Assembly: GCF_000001735.4 (NCBI RefSeq)
Contig: NC_003074.8
Span: 124,101-188,100 of the forward strand
DNA length: 64,000 nt
Direction: 5' to 3'
Source of the DNA: Arabidopsis thaliana
Lineage: Eukaryota > Streptophyta > Magnoliopsida > Brassicales > Brassicaceae
In this document: positions 1 through 10,923 of the stretch, in pieces
How the letters are laid out: every line of letters starts with the position of its first letter
Position numbering within the stretch: position 1 is the first letter of the stretch
Program-made: the position numbers and the translations under genes
The notes under the pieces: generated by a model
What the model saw: the letters and a program-made list of their open reading frames with translations, nothing else
The model's database searches: none
Told to the model about the DNA's origin: nothing

Positions 1-495
1 CTGAAATTAAATACAACAGTATATTATTATCAACAACTAATCCAAGGATAAATGAATGGAAGATTCAAGTTTTCTAGGTAGGTAAAAAAACTAATATTGT
101 CGGTGAAAAAAAAAAAAAAAAACAAACTAATATTGTAGTTCTTCTAAGATCGTTTGCATAGTTGTGGCACAAGGTACAAAAGTCAAAACATGATGATATA
201 GATTTGGTTTAAGTTTTATGAGCATAAATTTTCTTTTCTTTTTACAACTGAAAAGAAATGTAATGATACCAAACCAAATATGGATGGATTAAACATTTAT
301 ATTAAGTTAAGGAGAGGATAGGAATTCGAATCAAGTATAGAACAAAGTCACTCGGAATTTGTTGGGTGTGACTTTTATTAACAATAACAATACTCTGTTT
401 CTTACTATTGTTTAAGGCAAACAAAGACTAAAGCTATATGTTGGATGAGTTATGTGCTCTCATGTACCCAGAGAAAACATGTGACCTCAGTAATG
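1..495. other. Intergenic DNA, 3' flank of DEL3
   Basis: AT-rich DNA with poly-A tracts and no coding potential I can support. The DEL3 stop codon lies at 496-498 on the minus strand, so the right part is expected to hold the DEL3 3' UTR. Nothing else is seen. Confidence 0.6.
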
Positions 496-2705
496 TTATT
501 TATTCCGATCAACCTCTGCATACCATTTCTTCCATGCCTCCGTGAAATGCCCAAGAAGACCAGTTATTTCTGTTTTAACAACATTTTTCAAAACCAAAAC
601 TCAGTTTATGTTTTATAATCAGATATGTTTGCCAATCGAATCAAGAAACGATTAGAGTGTGGTTGTTACCTTGATTGCAATACTGTGGTTGGTAGGTAGA
701 AGCAAGGGCCTCGATCTCTAGTAACCTTCCCTTTCCGACTTTGTCGTTGTTCGTCTTAGATGCTCCTATTGGGGAGAACGGGCCAAACACATATTTACTT
801 GCAGCTGGTTTCGATTCCTGCTCTGTGTTTTCCTCGTCATGTTTCTTATATCCAATTTGCTTGCGGATTGATGAACAATATGTTTTGTTTCTCTTTGCCC
901 TCAAGTTTGTGATCTCTGTTCCAAATACCCGCTTCGGTTCTCCGGAATTAAATAAGCTTAATCCTCTTTCAGCTATGCTTTTGGACCCTAACCACCTATA
1001 TGCTGGTTTCCTAGTCACTGGTATATGAGTCTGGAGAAAGCAAAAAAAATAATAATAATAACTAAAAGATGATACACTGGAAATTTGCAAGTATTACAGT
1101 GTTAATGTATTGGCTTAGGAACAAAGCTCTTACCTTCTCGATTAAATTCATCGAGGCAAATACATTTGCAATGTCGTAAAGTCTTCTAACTTTAGCTGTT
1201 AATCAATTTCAGAAATTTGGTTGGTTAATGGTACTGTATACTTGTGAGAACAGAGATTAGAAAAGATCTAAAACAGGAAATATAGATGTACTTCGCATAT
1301 GGACTGAATCTGGAGAGTCGCTCAGCAAGGCTTTTGCAGCACTATCAAGTGTGATGAGATCATCCTGAAGAGAAGGCAGCAGACAGGGTGTGAGTTGTTG
1401 TTTATAAGAGGGATTTGAAAAGTATTGTGTAAGAAGCCAAAGAGAGATATTCACTTACATCAGAACATAGAAACATCTTCACAAAATTCTGTGCGAGAAG
1501 CCAGAGAGATTTTTCCTTCTTTTGGTCTGAAAATGATATTAGTTTGATTTCAAGTTAGCTCCTAAAGAAAATCTTATCCTGGAAACTTTTATTCATCAAG
1601 TAGCACTTTGTTAATGCAGAACTATTTGCAGAAGAATGTTTATTCAGAATCAAGTTGTGGACTGAAATCCCAATAGTGATTAGCAGATGGATATTGATAA
1701 CACTCCAACAAAACAAAACACTAGAAGAAAGAAGATTACCCATTTTAGAGGATGATGAGTTCTCCTGATCATCAGGTGTTAAAGTTAAAGGTTCTTCTCT
1801 TTCACAACCATTTGAAACCTAATACATTTACGACCATAGAATCACATCACAGGTAACATCTTCAAAGTTAAATTCCAAACCACTTTAAAAAATCTAATAA
1901 AAAATTCAGCAACAAAGAATCTTAAGAGGATGAACTTATATACCTTGTCTGAATTGTTTGAACTTGAGTAACCTAACCTCTCTCTCATCCCTTCTTCCTG
2001 TAAACAAAAACAACCAAAGACAAGTTTCAAAACCATTCTCCTTGCATCATTAAAAGCCAGATGTTGAACATCCATATCAAGTAAACCTTGAGTTCATCTA
2101 GAGAACGAGGAATCTCTCCAAAACCTTTCCACGAGTATTGATTCTTCCCTCTTCTTGCCACAATCTGAATATACACCACAAAACTCTAAATCAGCTCAAG
2201 CTAAACCCAGCAAAATAAAAAAGAGCATACATACCCCAATACTCTCCAATATATTGACCACATCATAGATACGCCGCCTTTCAACTCCTGAAACAAAATT
2301 TGAGAAATCCGATGAGAGCGTAACCAAAACAGTCATCGGATTACTTAGTTCTCCGTTAGCCCAATTGTTCTTAGTCTAGGAATCGAACGCATACGTTTAG
2401 ATTTGACCTATCCATCGATTTTAAAATTTCAATCTCACAAAATCAGGAGGAAGAAGAATAAACCTAATTGCCCAGCGGCATCATCGAGCCCAATGAGATC
2501 CACATCGTCTCGGTTATACAGTCTCAGGAAACTGAATCGTACATAAGACATCAATTACACATAAATCCAACAAAGCAAAATCTGGTGAAAGAGAGAGAGA
2601 GAGGTGTTACTTGGAGACGAGAACCCCAAGAGATTTCTCCTTGCGGCTATAAATTTGCAGACCAAGCGATTCCGCATCTTGAGAAACAACAATCGCAGAA
2701 GACAT
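496..2705 (-). CDS. DEL3: Atypical E2F transcriptional repressor DEL3/E2Ff
   Basis: This is a DP-E2F-like protein, a nuclear repressor that binds E2F sites as a monomer because it carries two DNA-binding domains and needs no DP partner. The family member E2Ff/DEL3 is linked to repression of cell-wall genes during cell elongation (known, not visible here). I join eleven exons: 2611-2705, 2464-2531, 2235-2287, 2087-2164, 1944-1997, 1740-1818, 1459-1526, 1292-1364, 1134-1195, 670-1030 and 496-569. All have GT-AG ends and the reading frame closes at 354 residues. Winged-helix domain 1 spans about residues 21-87, with the RRRIYDVV recognition motif at 58-65. Domain 2 spans about 143-228, with RRLYDIA at 193-199. 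There is no dimerisation, marked-box or Rb-binding region, as expected for the DEL class. Exon 11 ends with a short Trp-rich tail. The start is the first ATG before domain 1. Confidence 0.95.
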
Positions 2706-3456
2706 TTTCCCCAGAAACAAAAAACAGAGAAAGAGGACGAGAAATTTCTGAGATTCGGATATTTGTCTTAGCAATTAAAAAAAAAAAAAAAAAACTTTTT
2801 GGGGCCAAAGCGGGGGGAGAGAGATTTCGAATTGTGAAAATAGGCGCTTCATTCATCGCTTTAGCACTTGTTATCACTGTTAATGACGCAAATACCCTCG
2901 ATCCTCTTAACTACACGGAGTATTGAAAGGGTAAATATTATAAATCGATGCAGAGCCGGATTAGCATTTTTTGAGCGCCATCGGCAAAATTTCGTAAATC
3001 AAAATTTTATGCCTAATTGAGCATTAAAATTTATCAAGTGGCTGGCTAAACGAGCTGGTTAATGAGTTGAAAATTAGTTGATCGATTAAAAACACAATTA
3101 ACTAAGGTTGAACAGGCTTAAATTTTTAAAGTATTAATTAGTTAAAAATGAGTTTATATTGAAATCAATTAAATTTTGGTTATAAACTACAATGAATTTA
3201 CGCCAAAATCGGAATCTCATAAAAGGGTAAAAATGTGAAAAACATCATACCAGTAAAAAAAACTCATTATCGGAATTAAAAAGTTTTATGAAAAATACAT
3301 TTCTTTTGCAATCTCTGTTGTCTGATTAAAATACATAAGAATATACTTTCCTGAGAAACGTATAGAGAGAAACAGGTCCCTAGAAATTGTATACAGAACA
3401 CACCACATTTTGATATTACCACAAAACAAAAGATAACCAAACAAACAAACAACAAT
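2706..3456. other. Intergenic DNA between DEL3 and SEC13
   Basis: This contains the DEL3 5' leader and promoter, then AT-rich DNA, then the SEC13 3' UTR. Open frames here are short, and one of them (2468-2926 plus) runs antisense through DEL3 exons and introns. No further gene is seen. Confidence 0.6.
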
Positions 3457-4365
3457 CTATGGCTCAACAACAGTCACTTGTTCCCACTCTCCATCAACAG
3501 ACTCTTTCCACACTGTAACGTTATTGTTCCCATCGGAAACAGCCAACAAATTACCGGTCAACGACCACGAGACCCGCCACACTGGTGTTTTGAAATCTTT
3601 CAAAACAGTACCTTCCCATTGCTCACCTTCTTTCCCTATGGTCCATATGATCACTTTCCCATCTTCTGAACCACTGGCTATGGTTGACTTTGGGAGACCC
3701 AAGTTCGGTGCCCAAGCCACATCACGGACCCAATCCGTGTGCTTGTTGAGAGCCGGGAAACAATCCATTTTCCATGACCCGTTCGAGAACTTCCACACTT
3801 TCACCGTGCTATCACACCCGCCGGATGCTAGTTTGTAGACCGGATCGATCATACCAGAGCTAACGAGTGCGCCTGGTTCTGTGGCCGGTGCCCACGACAC
3901 TGAAGTGACACCAACAGGGTGTGCTTGGTCTATCTTTGTCGTGTCCCAACCGCCATCAGCTCGAGCCGAGAAAACTGATATGTTTCCATCAGATGCTCCG
4001 CAAGCTAAGGAGAGTCCAAGTTCATGAGGAGCCCAAGCGATAGAGTTGACAGATACTTTGTGGTCTGTGAAGACATGAGCTTGTGTCCATTGGTTTTGGT
4101 TACCTTCTTTCCATAATATAATTTGCCCATCATAGGAACATGAAGCGAGAAGTGAACCAAACTTTGGGTGCGCCCAAGCGACTTGCCAGACAGGACCTCG
4201 ATGACCGGTTAAGGTAGCTAGATGCTGAGATCCACCGCTGTTGCTTACTCCGGTTATCTTGATCGTGCAGTCAGACGAGGCAGTTGCTACTCGCTTTCCA
4301 TAGTAATCCATGACCACATCATGAATAGTGTCGCTATGACCAGTTTCAATCTTCTGAGGAGGCAT
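3457..4365 (-). CDS. SEC13A: SEC13 WD40 protein, COPII coat / nuclear pore subunit
   Basis: SEC13 forms the outer cage of COPII vesicles with SEC31 at ER exit sites and is also a member of the Y-shaped nuclear pore subcomplex. The single coding exon gives 302 residues, the usual SEC13 length. It opens with the conserved SEC13 N terminus (IETGHSDTIHD) and holds six WD40-type blades, ending in typical VWK, LWK or IIWT strands; the HTDWVRDVAWAP blade is typical of the family. The sequence upstream of the ATG reads as a 3' splice site (cag at 4371-4373) and a matching donor lies at 4790-4791, so I infer a 421-bp intron in the 5' UTR. The gene may be the A or B paralogue of Arabidopsis SEC13; A is my best recollection for this position. 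Confidence 0.94.
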   Translation of the reverse strand: MPPQKIETGHSDTIHDVVMDYYGKRVATASSDCTIKITGVSNSGGSQHLATLTGHRGPVWQVAWAHPKFGSLLASCSYDGQIILWKEGNQNQWTQAHVFTDHKVSVNSIAWAPHELGLSLACGASDGNISVFSARADGGWDTTKIDQAHPVGVTSVSWAPATEPGALVSSGMIDPVYKLASGGCDSTVKVWKFSNGSWKMDCFPALNKHTDWVRDVAWAPNLGLPKSTIASGSEDGKVIIWTIGKEGEQWEGTVLKDFKTPVWRVSWSLTGNLLAVSDGNNNVTVWKESVDGEWEQVTVVEP

Positions 4366-5053
4366 GTTTCCTGAATGCTTTCACTGTTACAATACAAATC
4401 AACAGGGAACACAACCATGAGCATGTTGATCCAGACATTAACCGAAGCAAAGTGTTAGATTATTAAGCAGAACAATTAACAAATTATCACAGCCAAGACC
4501 ATATGGTAAGCACAAGGATTATTTAAACTCAGACCTCAATTTTAAGCGATTAATCAACACAATCAACATCGCAATGTTTACAAGTTGTGAAAAAAACAAG
4601 ATCAAAACGAGAAATTATAAAACGTGGATTCTAAGATTGATCGCTTCCCACCGATGTGAATGAGAGTACATAACCTAAATCGATCTACAGGCGCTGATAG
4701 AAGTCTAGCAAATTTTAACGAAATTCATTGGAAGATCAAATTGAGCTAAGACTTCATAAACAACAGAGAAAAATCTCACATCGTTACGAACCTCTGGTAT
4801 TGGAGTTATCTTCTTCCTTTGAACTCTCCAAAACTCAGATCTGCTACTGCTTAGAGACGAGAGAGACAAAGCGAAAGAGGCGAGTTTGTGTCCTTATTAC
4901 CGATTCTACCCCTACTTGTTGGAATGACATTAATACCCCCTACATACTATCAGGCAGTAGATGGGCCATCGTGTATATGGTATTGGGCCTTCAATATTGT
5001 TTAGTTGTATTATTGGGTATGTTGAAAATTGAGAACACCAATTTGACATTTTT
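4366..5053 (-). promoter_or_regulatory. SEC13 5' UTR intron and promoter with two TGGGCC motifs
   Basis: The inferred leader intron occupies 4371-4791 and a leader exon lies just above it. Two TGGGCC (site II, TCP-type) motifs at 4962-4967 and 4984-4989 sit upstream of the likely transcription start. This is a common promoter layout for housekeeping genes. A 110-codon plus-strand frame here (4728-5060) has no recognisable features. Confidence 0.5.
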
Positions 5054-5067
5054 AAACTGAATTCTTT
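5054..5067. repeat. Target-site duplication, left copy
   Basis: AAACTGAATTCTTT; identical to 6649-6662 and immediately precedes the inserted element. Confidence 0.8.
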
Positions 5068-6648
5068 TCATTCATTCTCTCTCATCGAGGCCAAAGCTTC
5101 CAAACAAATTCCGGCACCGGTAGAGCCGTTTGCTCGCCGGTGCCGGGAGCTATCGTTCCCTTGTCGCTCTCTTCTCAATGGCTATGTCATCTGGTGTTCT
5201 CTATTCTCCCGTGTTCCCATGTTTCGCTTGTCTTTTCTCCCTTTGTATCCAAAGATTACCTTGACCACCATACCTCTGAACACGTTCACTTCTTGTGCTA
5301 GTTCTCCCCTTATCTTCTTTGCGACCTCCGTGGTTTATCCCTCTCCTCGGCTCCCCTTGAAGTCAATACCGGCATCTCCCTATTCCCCTCTGGATCGGAG
5401 CTTTGCTTTGACGCCGGAGCTGTTGAAGAGCTTTACCTTGGAAGATCCAACTTCTGCAGACCGAGCCTCATCGCAAACAAACTTCGTTTGGTTAGATCTT
5501 GTCTCTGACGCCCTCAATTCGGCAGCTGTAAACCCTAAGTCCGTTTTGCCGTCGCCGTCGTCGTTGGTGACAAAGAGAAGATGCGCTTGGCGGCTAAACC
5601 TAATGCTGCCTCAGGGTTTTCGCATTGGGCCCAACCCAAGCCCCTTCTGTCCTCCCCCTAACCCATTACCTAAACTATTAAAGCCCATGAAGCCTTCTGC
5701 TGGGTTAAGCCCATATCCTCTAAGGCCCAGGTCTGTTTTCAAATCTGTTTTACAAAGCCCAAATTTTTTGATGTTGTTATCATTTAGGGAGAGTAATGGA
5801 CGCTTTCCTGTGATGGTGATGATGGATTTAGCTTGGATTAGTAGCTCTCTCTCACAAAACCTAGTTGATAGTCTATCTCGTTTGGTCCGTTTTCTTCAGT
5901 GTTTGAGTCTAGTCTTGAATCGTTTGGAGCTATTTTCTCTTTGGAAGTGTCCTAGAGTGTTGCTGCCCACACCAAGTATCGTTAATTTACTATCGAGTTC
6001 CCTCCTTTTAGCACCCTCTACCTCTGTTTGGGCTGGTAATGGACGCCTTGCTATCAGAATAGTGGTTTGTTTAGGTGGGAATGGTAGTTACCATTGTCGA
6101 GATAAGATGTTAAGTTTTCTTTGGACCCTATCCGAGACTCCTTTACCCACCCATAGGCAAATGGCCTTTAGAGTTAAGAGGATCGGCATTATGACCCTGT
6201 CTCTACCGAGTAGGTGTTACCGAAGCCTTGAAAACTCTCAACTTATCCACTCACCATTTATCGCGCTCATTCATGTCATGTTAATCTATTGCTTGGATAA
6301 TTTGCAATCTCTTGACATGTTGAAAAAGTACGGCATTATGACCATGTCTTCAAGAAGTGGTTACCGTCTTTTTCTCAACCTCGTTAACCCGTCAGCCTCC
6401 TCAACGGAGCACTTCTTCAAAAGCTCGGATGCATTGTTTGCAAGAGCTTCTTTTGACCACAAGATGGTCGAGGATTTCGCGAAGCCCGCCTTCATGGTCG
6501 AATCTGCCAAGGCCTCAACAGATTTTTCAATCATTAGAAAACTCATGAAGCTTCTATCCTTATTTTCCTGTAATTTCTTATTTTCATTGTGTATGAACTT
6601 GTCTCTTTTGAGATTTTAATGAATGAAGATCTTTGTTTGACAAAAAAA
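5068..6648 (+). mobile_element. PolyA-tailed non-LTR retroelement insertion (non-autonomous, possibly Sadhu-like)
   Basis: About 1.58 kb is bounded by a perfect 14-bp direct repeat and ends on the plus strand with an A-tract at 6642-6651, part of which belongs to the right duplication. A polyA tail plus a target-site duplication of 10-20 bp is the signature of target-primed reverse transcription. There is no reverse transcriptase or endonuclease domain, so it is non-autonomous or a processed retrocopy. Base composition is richer in C and CT than the flanks. Internal imperfect repeats exist: the block starting CGGCATTATGACC occurs at 6184 and again at 6331, and TAATGGACGC occurs near 5794 and 6037. 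Arabidopsis Sadhu elements have this general layout, but are usually shorter; I cannot confirm the family without a search. It may be transcribed from its own 5' end. Confidence 0.75.
5219..6619 (+). CDS. Long ORF inside the retroelement, function unknown
   Basis: An uninterrupted 466-codon frame fills almost the whole element. The translation is rich in Ser, Pro and Leu and low in charged residues, typical of a frame that is open by base composition and not by selection. I recognise no retroelement domain (no zinc knuckle, endonuclease or reverse transcriptase). An earlier ATG at 5177 opens a different, short frame, which would hinder translation of the long one. It could be an annotated hypothetical gene without a real product, or a fast-evolving element protein. 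Confidence in coding function is low. Confidence 0.25.
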   Translation: MFRLSFLPLYPKITLTTIPLNTFTSCASSPLIFFATSVVYPSPRLPLKSIPASPYSPLDRSFALTPELLKSFTLEDPTSADRASSQTNFVWLDLVSDALNSAAVNPKSVLPSPSSLVTKRRCAWRLNLMLPQGFRIGPNPSPFCPPPNPLPKLLKPMKPSAGLSPYPLRPRSVFKSVLQSPNFLMLLSFRESNGRFPVMVMMDLAWISSSLSQNLVDSLSRLVRFLQCLSLVLNRLELFSLWKCPRVLLPTPSIVNLLSSSLLLAPSTSVWAGNGRLAIRIVVCLGGNGSYHCRDKMLSFLWTLSETPLPTHRQMAFRVKRIGIMTLSLPSRCYRSLENSQLIHSPFIALIHVMLIYCLDNLQSLDMLKKYGIMTMSSRSGYRLFLNLVNPSASSTEHFFKSSDALFARASFDHKMVEDFAKPAFMVESAKASTDFSIIRKLMKLLSLFSCNFLFSLCMNLSLLRF

Positions 6649-6662
6649 AAACTGAATTCTTT
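6649..6662. repeat. Target-site duplication, right copy
   Basis: Exact match to 5054-5067; the first three A residues merge with the element's polyA tail. Confidence 0.8.
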
Positions 6663-7605
6663 ATATCATTGTTCATATATATAATAACTGAAGAAACATA
6701 ACTGTTACTAATATAAGAGTCAAAATTATATGGTAAACAAAGAAATTAAACAAAAGTATAACTTTCTAACGTATGGATATTTTGGTCATATTTAAATACT
6801 CACTTGGAGTCAAACAGTCAATACTATAATGTAATGTAGAAAGTCACCAAAAGAATAATACGATATAATCTTAAAATGTTCGTGAATAGCCAAGCATTAA
6901 CATATTTAATGTTAACTTTGTACCACCAAACTAATACAGATATTTCTATGACACTAGTATAAAAATACTTAAATTCAAGTTTTGTGTAAGTGCATGTAGT
7001 CACCTTAATTAACTAGATCGTATGAAACCAACATGTGTTCGTTAAGTGCTAGTTTACGTACCATGTAGATAAAGGATCAGGCACGCAAATAGCCAAATAT
7101 TATATGATTATTATCTTTATCAGGAAGACAGGAAATACTAGATTTGATAGTTATAATTTCTCATAAGGACAGACAAAACACGTACAGTGTTATCTCTGTT
7201 CCCATTCTACTTTGTAGACCAAAATGATTTCCATCTCACTAAACCACCATAGCGTGGGGGTACAAAGAATTTTAAAGAAACTTTTTTTGTTGGACAAAGA
7301 ATTTAAAAGAAACTAAAAGGTCTATATTATATACCAAGTTACTTGAAATAAAACTACATGCAGAGAGTGTCTTGAATATTTTCGTTACAAGAAAAAACTC
7401 AACATCTCCAAAATACAGTATATCCTTTTTTACAAAACAAAAAAATGTCAACATCTACATCATAACTTCATTATTGTTTTCCAGGTAGTACGTGATCATG
7501 TTGTCTACAAACAAGTGATAAATAATTTCCCAATATAACATTCTAACGTTCATATAATCATATTTACTTTACACACGAATGTATTCAACAATAGCTTTCG
7601 CAGTT

Positions 7606-7632
7606 CACGTGCTTAGCAAACGTTAGCACGTG
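7606..7632. promoter_or_regulatory. Inverted pair of G-boxes
   Basis: CACGTGCT at 7606-7613 and AGCACGTG at 7625-7632 form a perfect 8-bp inverted repeat around an 11-bp spacer, each arm holding a G-box (CACGTG). G-boxes bind bHLH and bZIP factors. No gene start is nearby (the closest is about 3.3 kb to the right), so function is uncertain. Confidence 0.35.
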
Positions 7633-8606
7633 TTGCTCTCAAGTTCTCAACAATGGAACCCTTTAAATTCTAAAATTTAATATTGAATATTTAACATGAC
7701 ATTCAACTTAATTTGTGTTGGATATAAAAACAGAAAACAAATATAAAACCAAAATTTTAATCAACTTAAATAGTTACTTTTTCCTAACACACTAAATAAC
7801 TTTATAATATTATAACGGTGAAAATTGACTGATGTCAAATGAAATAAAATTTATAATAAAATATAATTTTTGTTGGACCATGAATGATCTTCACTTTTCT
7901 ATTTGTGGTCAGCATTATTGGACCACATAAAAAAATACGTATCAATTTGTGTTAAAACGTTAAAGAATAAAGTATTTTCCAAAAAAGAAAAAGAAAAAAG
8001 ATAAAATAAATTTTGCTGCCAGTAACCGAATAAAAGAAAATTAAAGCATCCATAGGAAATGACGTGTATTTATCGACGTGGAAAAGAACGTGAGACACGT
8101 GGCAGTATATATCAGAGCGAGAGAGAAGGTTGATGCACGGAAGCTGTTCCCTTTTAAAAAATTTGGTGCAAGTCTACGTTGTGGCACTCACTCACTTAAT
8201 AAACTCCACTTTTCTCCAAAGTTGATTTTATCATCCTTTTTCCTTTTTTAAACCATTATTGGATTCTTATAATTTATAATCCGCATGAACATTTAATTAC
8301 CATAAATTAATCTCTACTGTATATCGTCTTTAGTAGTTAATTGTAATTTCATCTTAGGTATTTTAAGTCTTTCTGTAAATCGCCAAATATTCCGGAAACT
8401 ATATGGTTCTGAGACCATCTTATCTTTTACTCTCTTAATTATTTCCTACTTTTCTATTTATAGAGTTAATACTTTGATAGTCAGAAAGTAATAAATCTTT
8501 ATCTCTCTTAATTTTTCAAATCTCTGCTCAGTTTATAATTTCTACCTTCTCATTTTCTCCGTACTCTCTGCAGATTTGGCCTAATATATTAAGTTTTTTT
8601 TAAAAA

Positions 8607-8628
8607 ATATATATATATATATATATAT
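8607..8628. repeat. (AT)11 microsatellite
   Basis: Uninterrupted alternating A and T, flanked by an A-run and a T-run. Confidence 0.9.
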
Positions 8629-10784
8629 TTTTTCGTGACTGGAAAAATGCAGATCTAATCCAACAATGATAAGCCTCTTTGATAATAAATTTCAAACAAT
8701 CGAGGTATGAGAGGAAAAAGAAAATGAGTCCTGGTTTGGTAACTCCTTGGATATTGAGGAACATCGGTTTAAGGCCAACCTAAAGCTTCGATGGATATAT
8801 TTGCATCAAAGATTCGAATAATGGCTCACTGAAGAGCAAGTCTCGGTAATACTTTTGCTCTAAACAATTCGATCTTATCTCATTCCTCTCTTAAATCCAC
8901 CCTATAATGGCACCACCACCCACGTTGCATAAGTTTGTATATAGGTGTTTCTTTCACAATTGTTTTTTATAAAAAAGAAAAATGTTTTTTTCAAAGAAGA
9001 ATTTTAGATAAATTTAAAAACCTTTCGACAAAAAAAGAAAGATTAAATTTAAATATTCAAAAGAAAAAGACCTTAATCCCCAAAGTCGGTCAATGAGGCA
9101 AAAAAAGGTTGTTCAAAAAATGATAGCACACTTTTAATGGATTTTTGTTTTTTGTGTCACGAACACTTTGAATTTAAGGAACTAAATCGTAAGAATTGAA
9201 TACTATAACGTTCCACTACAGTCAGTTTTACAACTATAGAACAGTTTAAAAAAAAAAAATTTATCTATAATTCCTTAATTACAGAACCACCTACAAGTGT
9301 TAATATGCATCCGTTTTTATATGCGACGCCTGGCACGTATAGAGAAAACGTGTTTTGTTCACGTATTCGCTATTCGCAAAACGTATGCCACGTGAGATCT
9401 ACATGACGACATACTTACTTGTATTGTATGTAACCTCTTCGTACATGATACCTACTAAATTGAAATTTAAGTTTGCTTGAATTTTCTTTAAAAAACAATT
9501 CTAATGAAATTTATCGAAATAGAACTATCATTTTTTGTAATCATATTAACTTTCATGAGCTTTTCAATTCGATACTAATTGCTACTAAATGAGTTGATCT
9601 ATCATTAATATATTACTTTAGACTTTTTGTATTTTTTGATGTGGAATTCTAACAAACCAAAAATAAATTAAGTTAAAATATAGACTAAACACTTATCACG
9701 AAATGAGCTCACATCAATATTTTGATAATCAAATGATTTTTTCTTTTTTTACCAAGAACAAAACGTTTAGGAAAAATAGAGAAATTAGAAACAAAGAAAC
9801 AAAAGAACAACCTTGTATAAGGAAAAAGAATCGCAAAAAAGGGAATGCGAAAATTATGTATATAAAAGAGTATCAAATACGCCAAATGTAAATGAAAGGA
9901 ACATATAACTTTAATTATAGTTATTTCTTTTTCATATTGTACAAGGGTGAAGGATGAATTCAATGTAGCTAACAGATAGAAAGCTAAGAGCTAGATGGTC
10001 CATTTTAGTGATATATACTGCATGATTTTGCATTTTATCGACATATTTATAAAAAATTTCCTCTTTTTCTTTCTTTTGTAAAATACGTTAAACCTCAATT
10101 TAATTAAAAGGGTGTTGACCTATAAAAAAACTAAAGGGTAAGAGATATATAATAGACTTAATAGTGTTTAATTATAATAGAACAAATCTGCAAAAAAAAA
10201 TGGTTTGCGCAACGGTTATTAAAGATATAATTCAAACTAGGGTGCATACAAACCTATTGAATTTCCTAATCTACTTAAACCAGGTTTCATTTAAACCATT
10301 TTCATGAAACTTTCCAATTCACATATTTCTTTAAGAATTCAATTAGTTAGTTTATTTTGGTTGACATCTACAATGAGTGTTTTTTTCCCCTACATAAAAC
10401 TCCATCATTTGGTAAAAAAAACTTTTACTAGCTTGTACCTTTCTTCGTTAAATGTTTAATTTTCACTTTTTAACTCATCCGTATTTTACAAACGAAGAGA
10501 ATAAAAATCAATTTGAAGTGTATATTTGGCTATATACAGTTTTAGTTTAATTCGTATAAAATTGGAAAACACATCTTTTGAAGAAACAGAAGAAGCATGG
10601 TAAGAAAAGAAGGAAAAACTATTTAATAAATACATAAATCCACCCACATAGGTGTGGAGACAAAGATATAGAATTCCAAATATGGAAATTAATCTCTGCC
10701 ATTAGTGGAAGTTAATTCTCATAACACCGAAAAGCTAACGATTTTCAACTTTTTTTTTTTGTTACTCAGAAGATTTTAAACCTT

Positions 10785-10792
10785 TATAAATA
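10785..10792 (+). promoter_or_regulatory. TATA box of NPF5.9
   Basis: TATAAATA lies 132-139 nt before the start codon, a normal spacing for a leader of about 100 nt. Confidence 0.6.
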
Positions 10793-10923
10793 CGAAAAAA
10801 CCAATCTCACAAATCATCAACAATCACCTTGATCTCCACTCTCTTACATATAAATAACCAAATAATTTCTCTCCCCTCTTCTCTCTACACACATAGACAA
10901 TAAACACATAAAGACAGTTTCTA

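Larger units (their letters stand above)
6663..10784. other. Gene-free AT-rich interval upstream of NPF5.9
   Basis: About 4.1 kb with only short random open frames, homopolymer A/T runs and an (AT)n tract. Visible regulatory-type motifs are an inverted pair of G-boxes (7606-7632) and an ABRE-like GACACGTGGC at 8094-8103. I see no tRNA, hairpin precursor or degraded coding sequence that I can support. Confidence 0.55.

Noticed and set aside
641..1090. 149-codon minus-strand frame as a separate gene
   Set aside because: It is DEL3 exon 10 read through into both flanking introns.
2360..2400. B-box-like sequence (GTTCGATTCC on the minus strand) resembling a tRNA
   Set aside because: No A-box at the right distance and no cloverleaf; it lies in a DEL3 intron.
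2468..2926. 152-codon plus-strand frame across DEL3 exon 1 and 2
   Set aside because: It runs antisense through two confirmed exons and an intron, and is Lys/Arg-rich only because of A-tracts.
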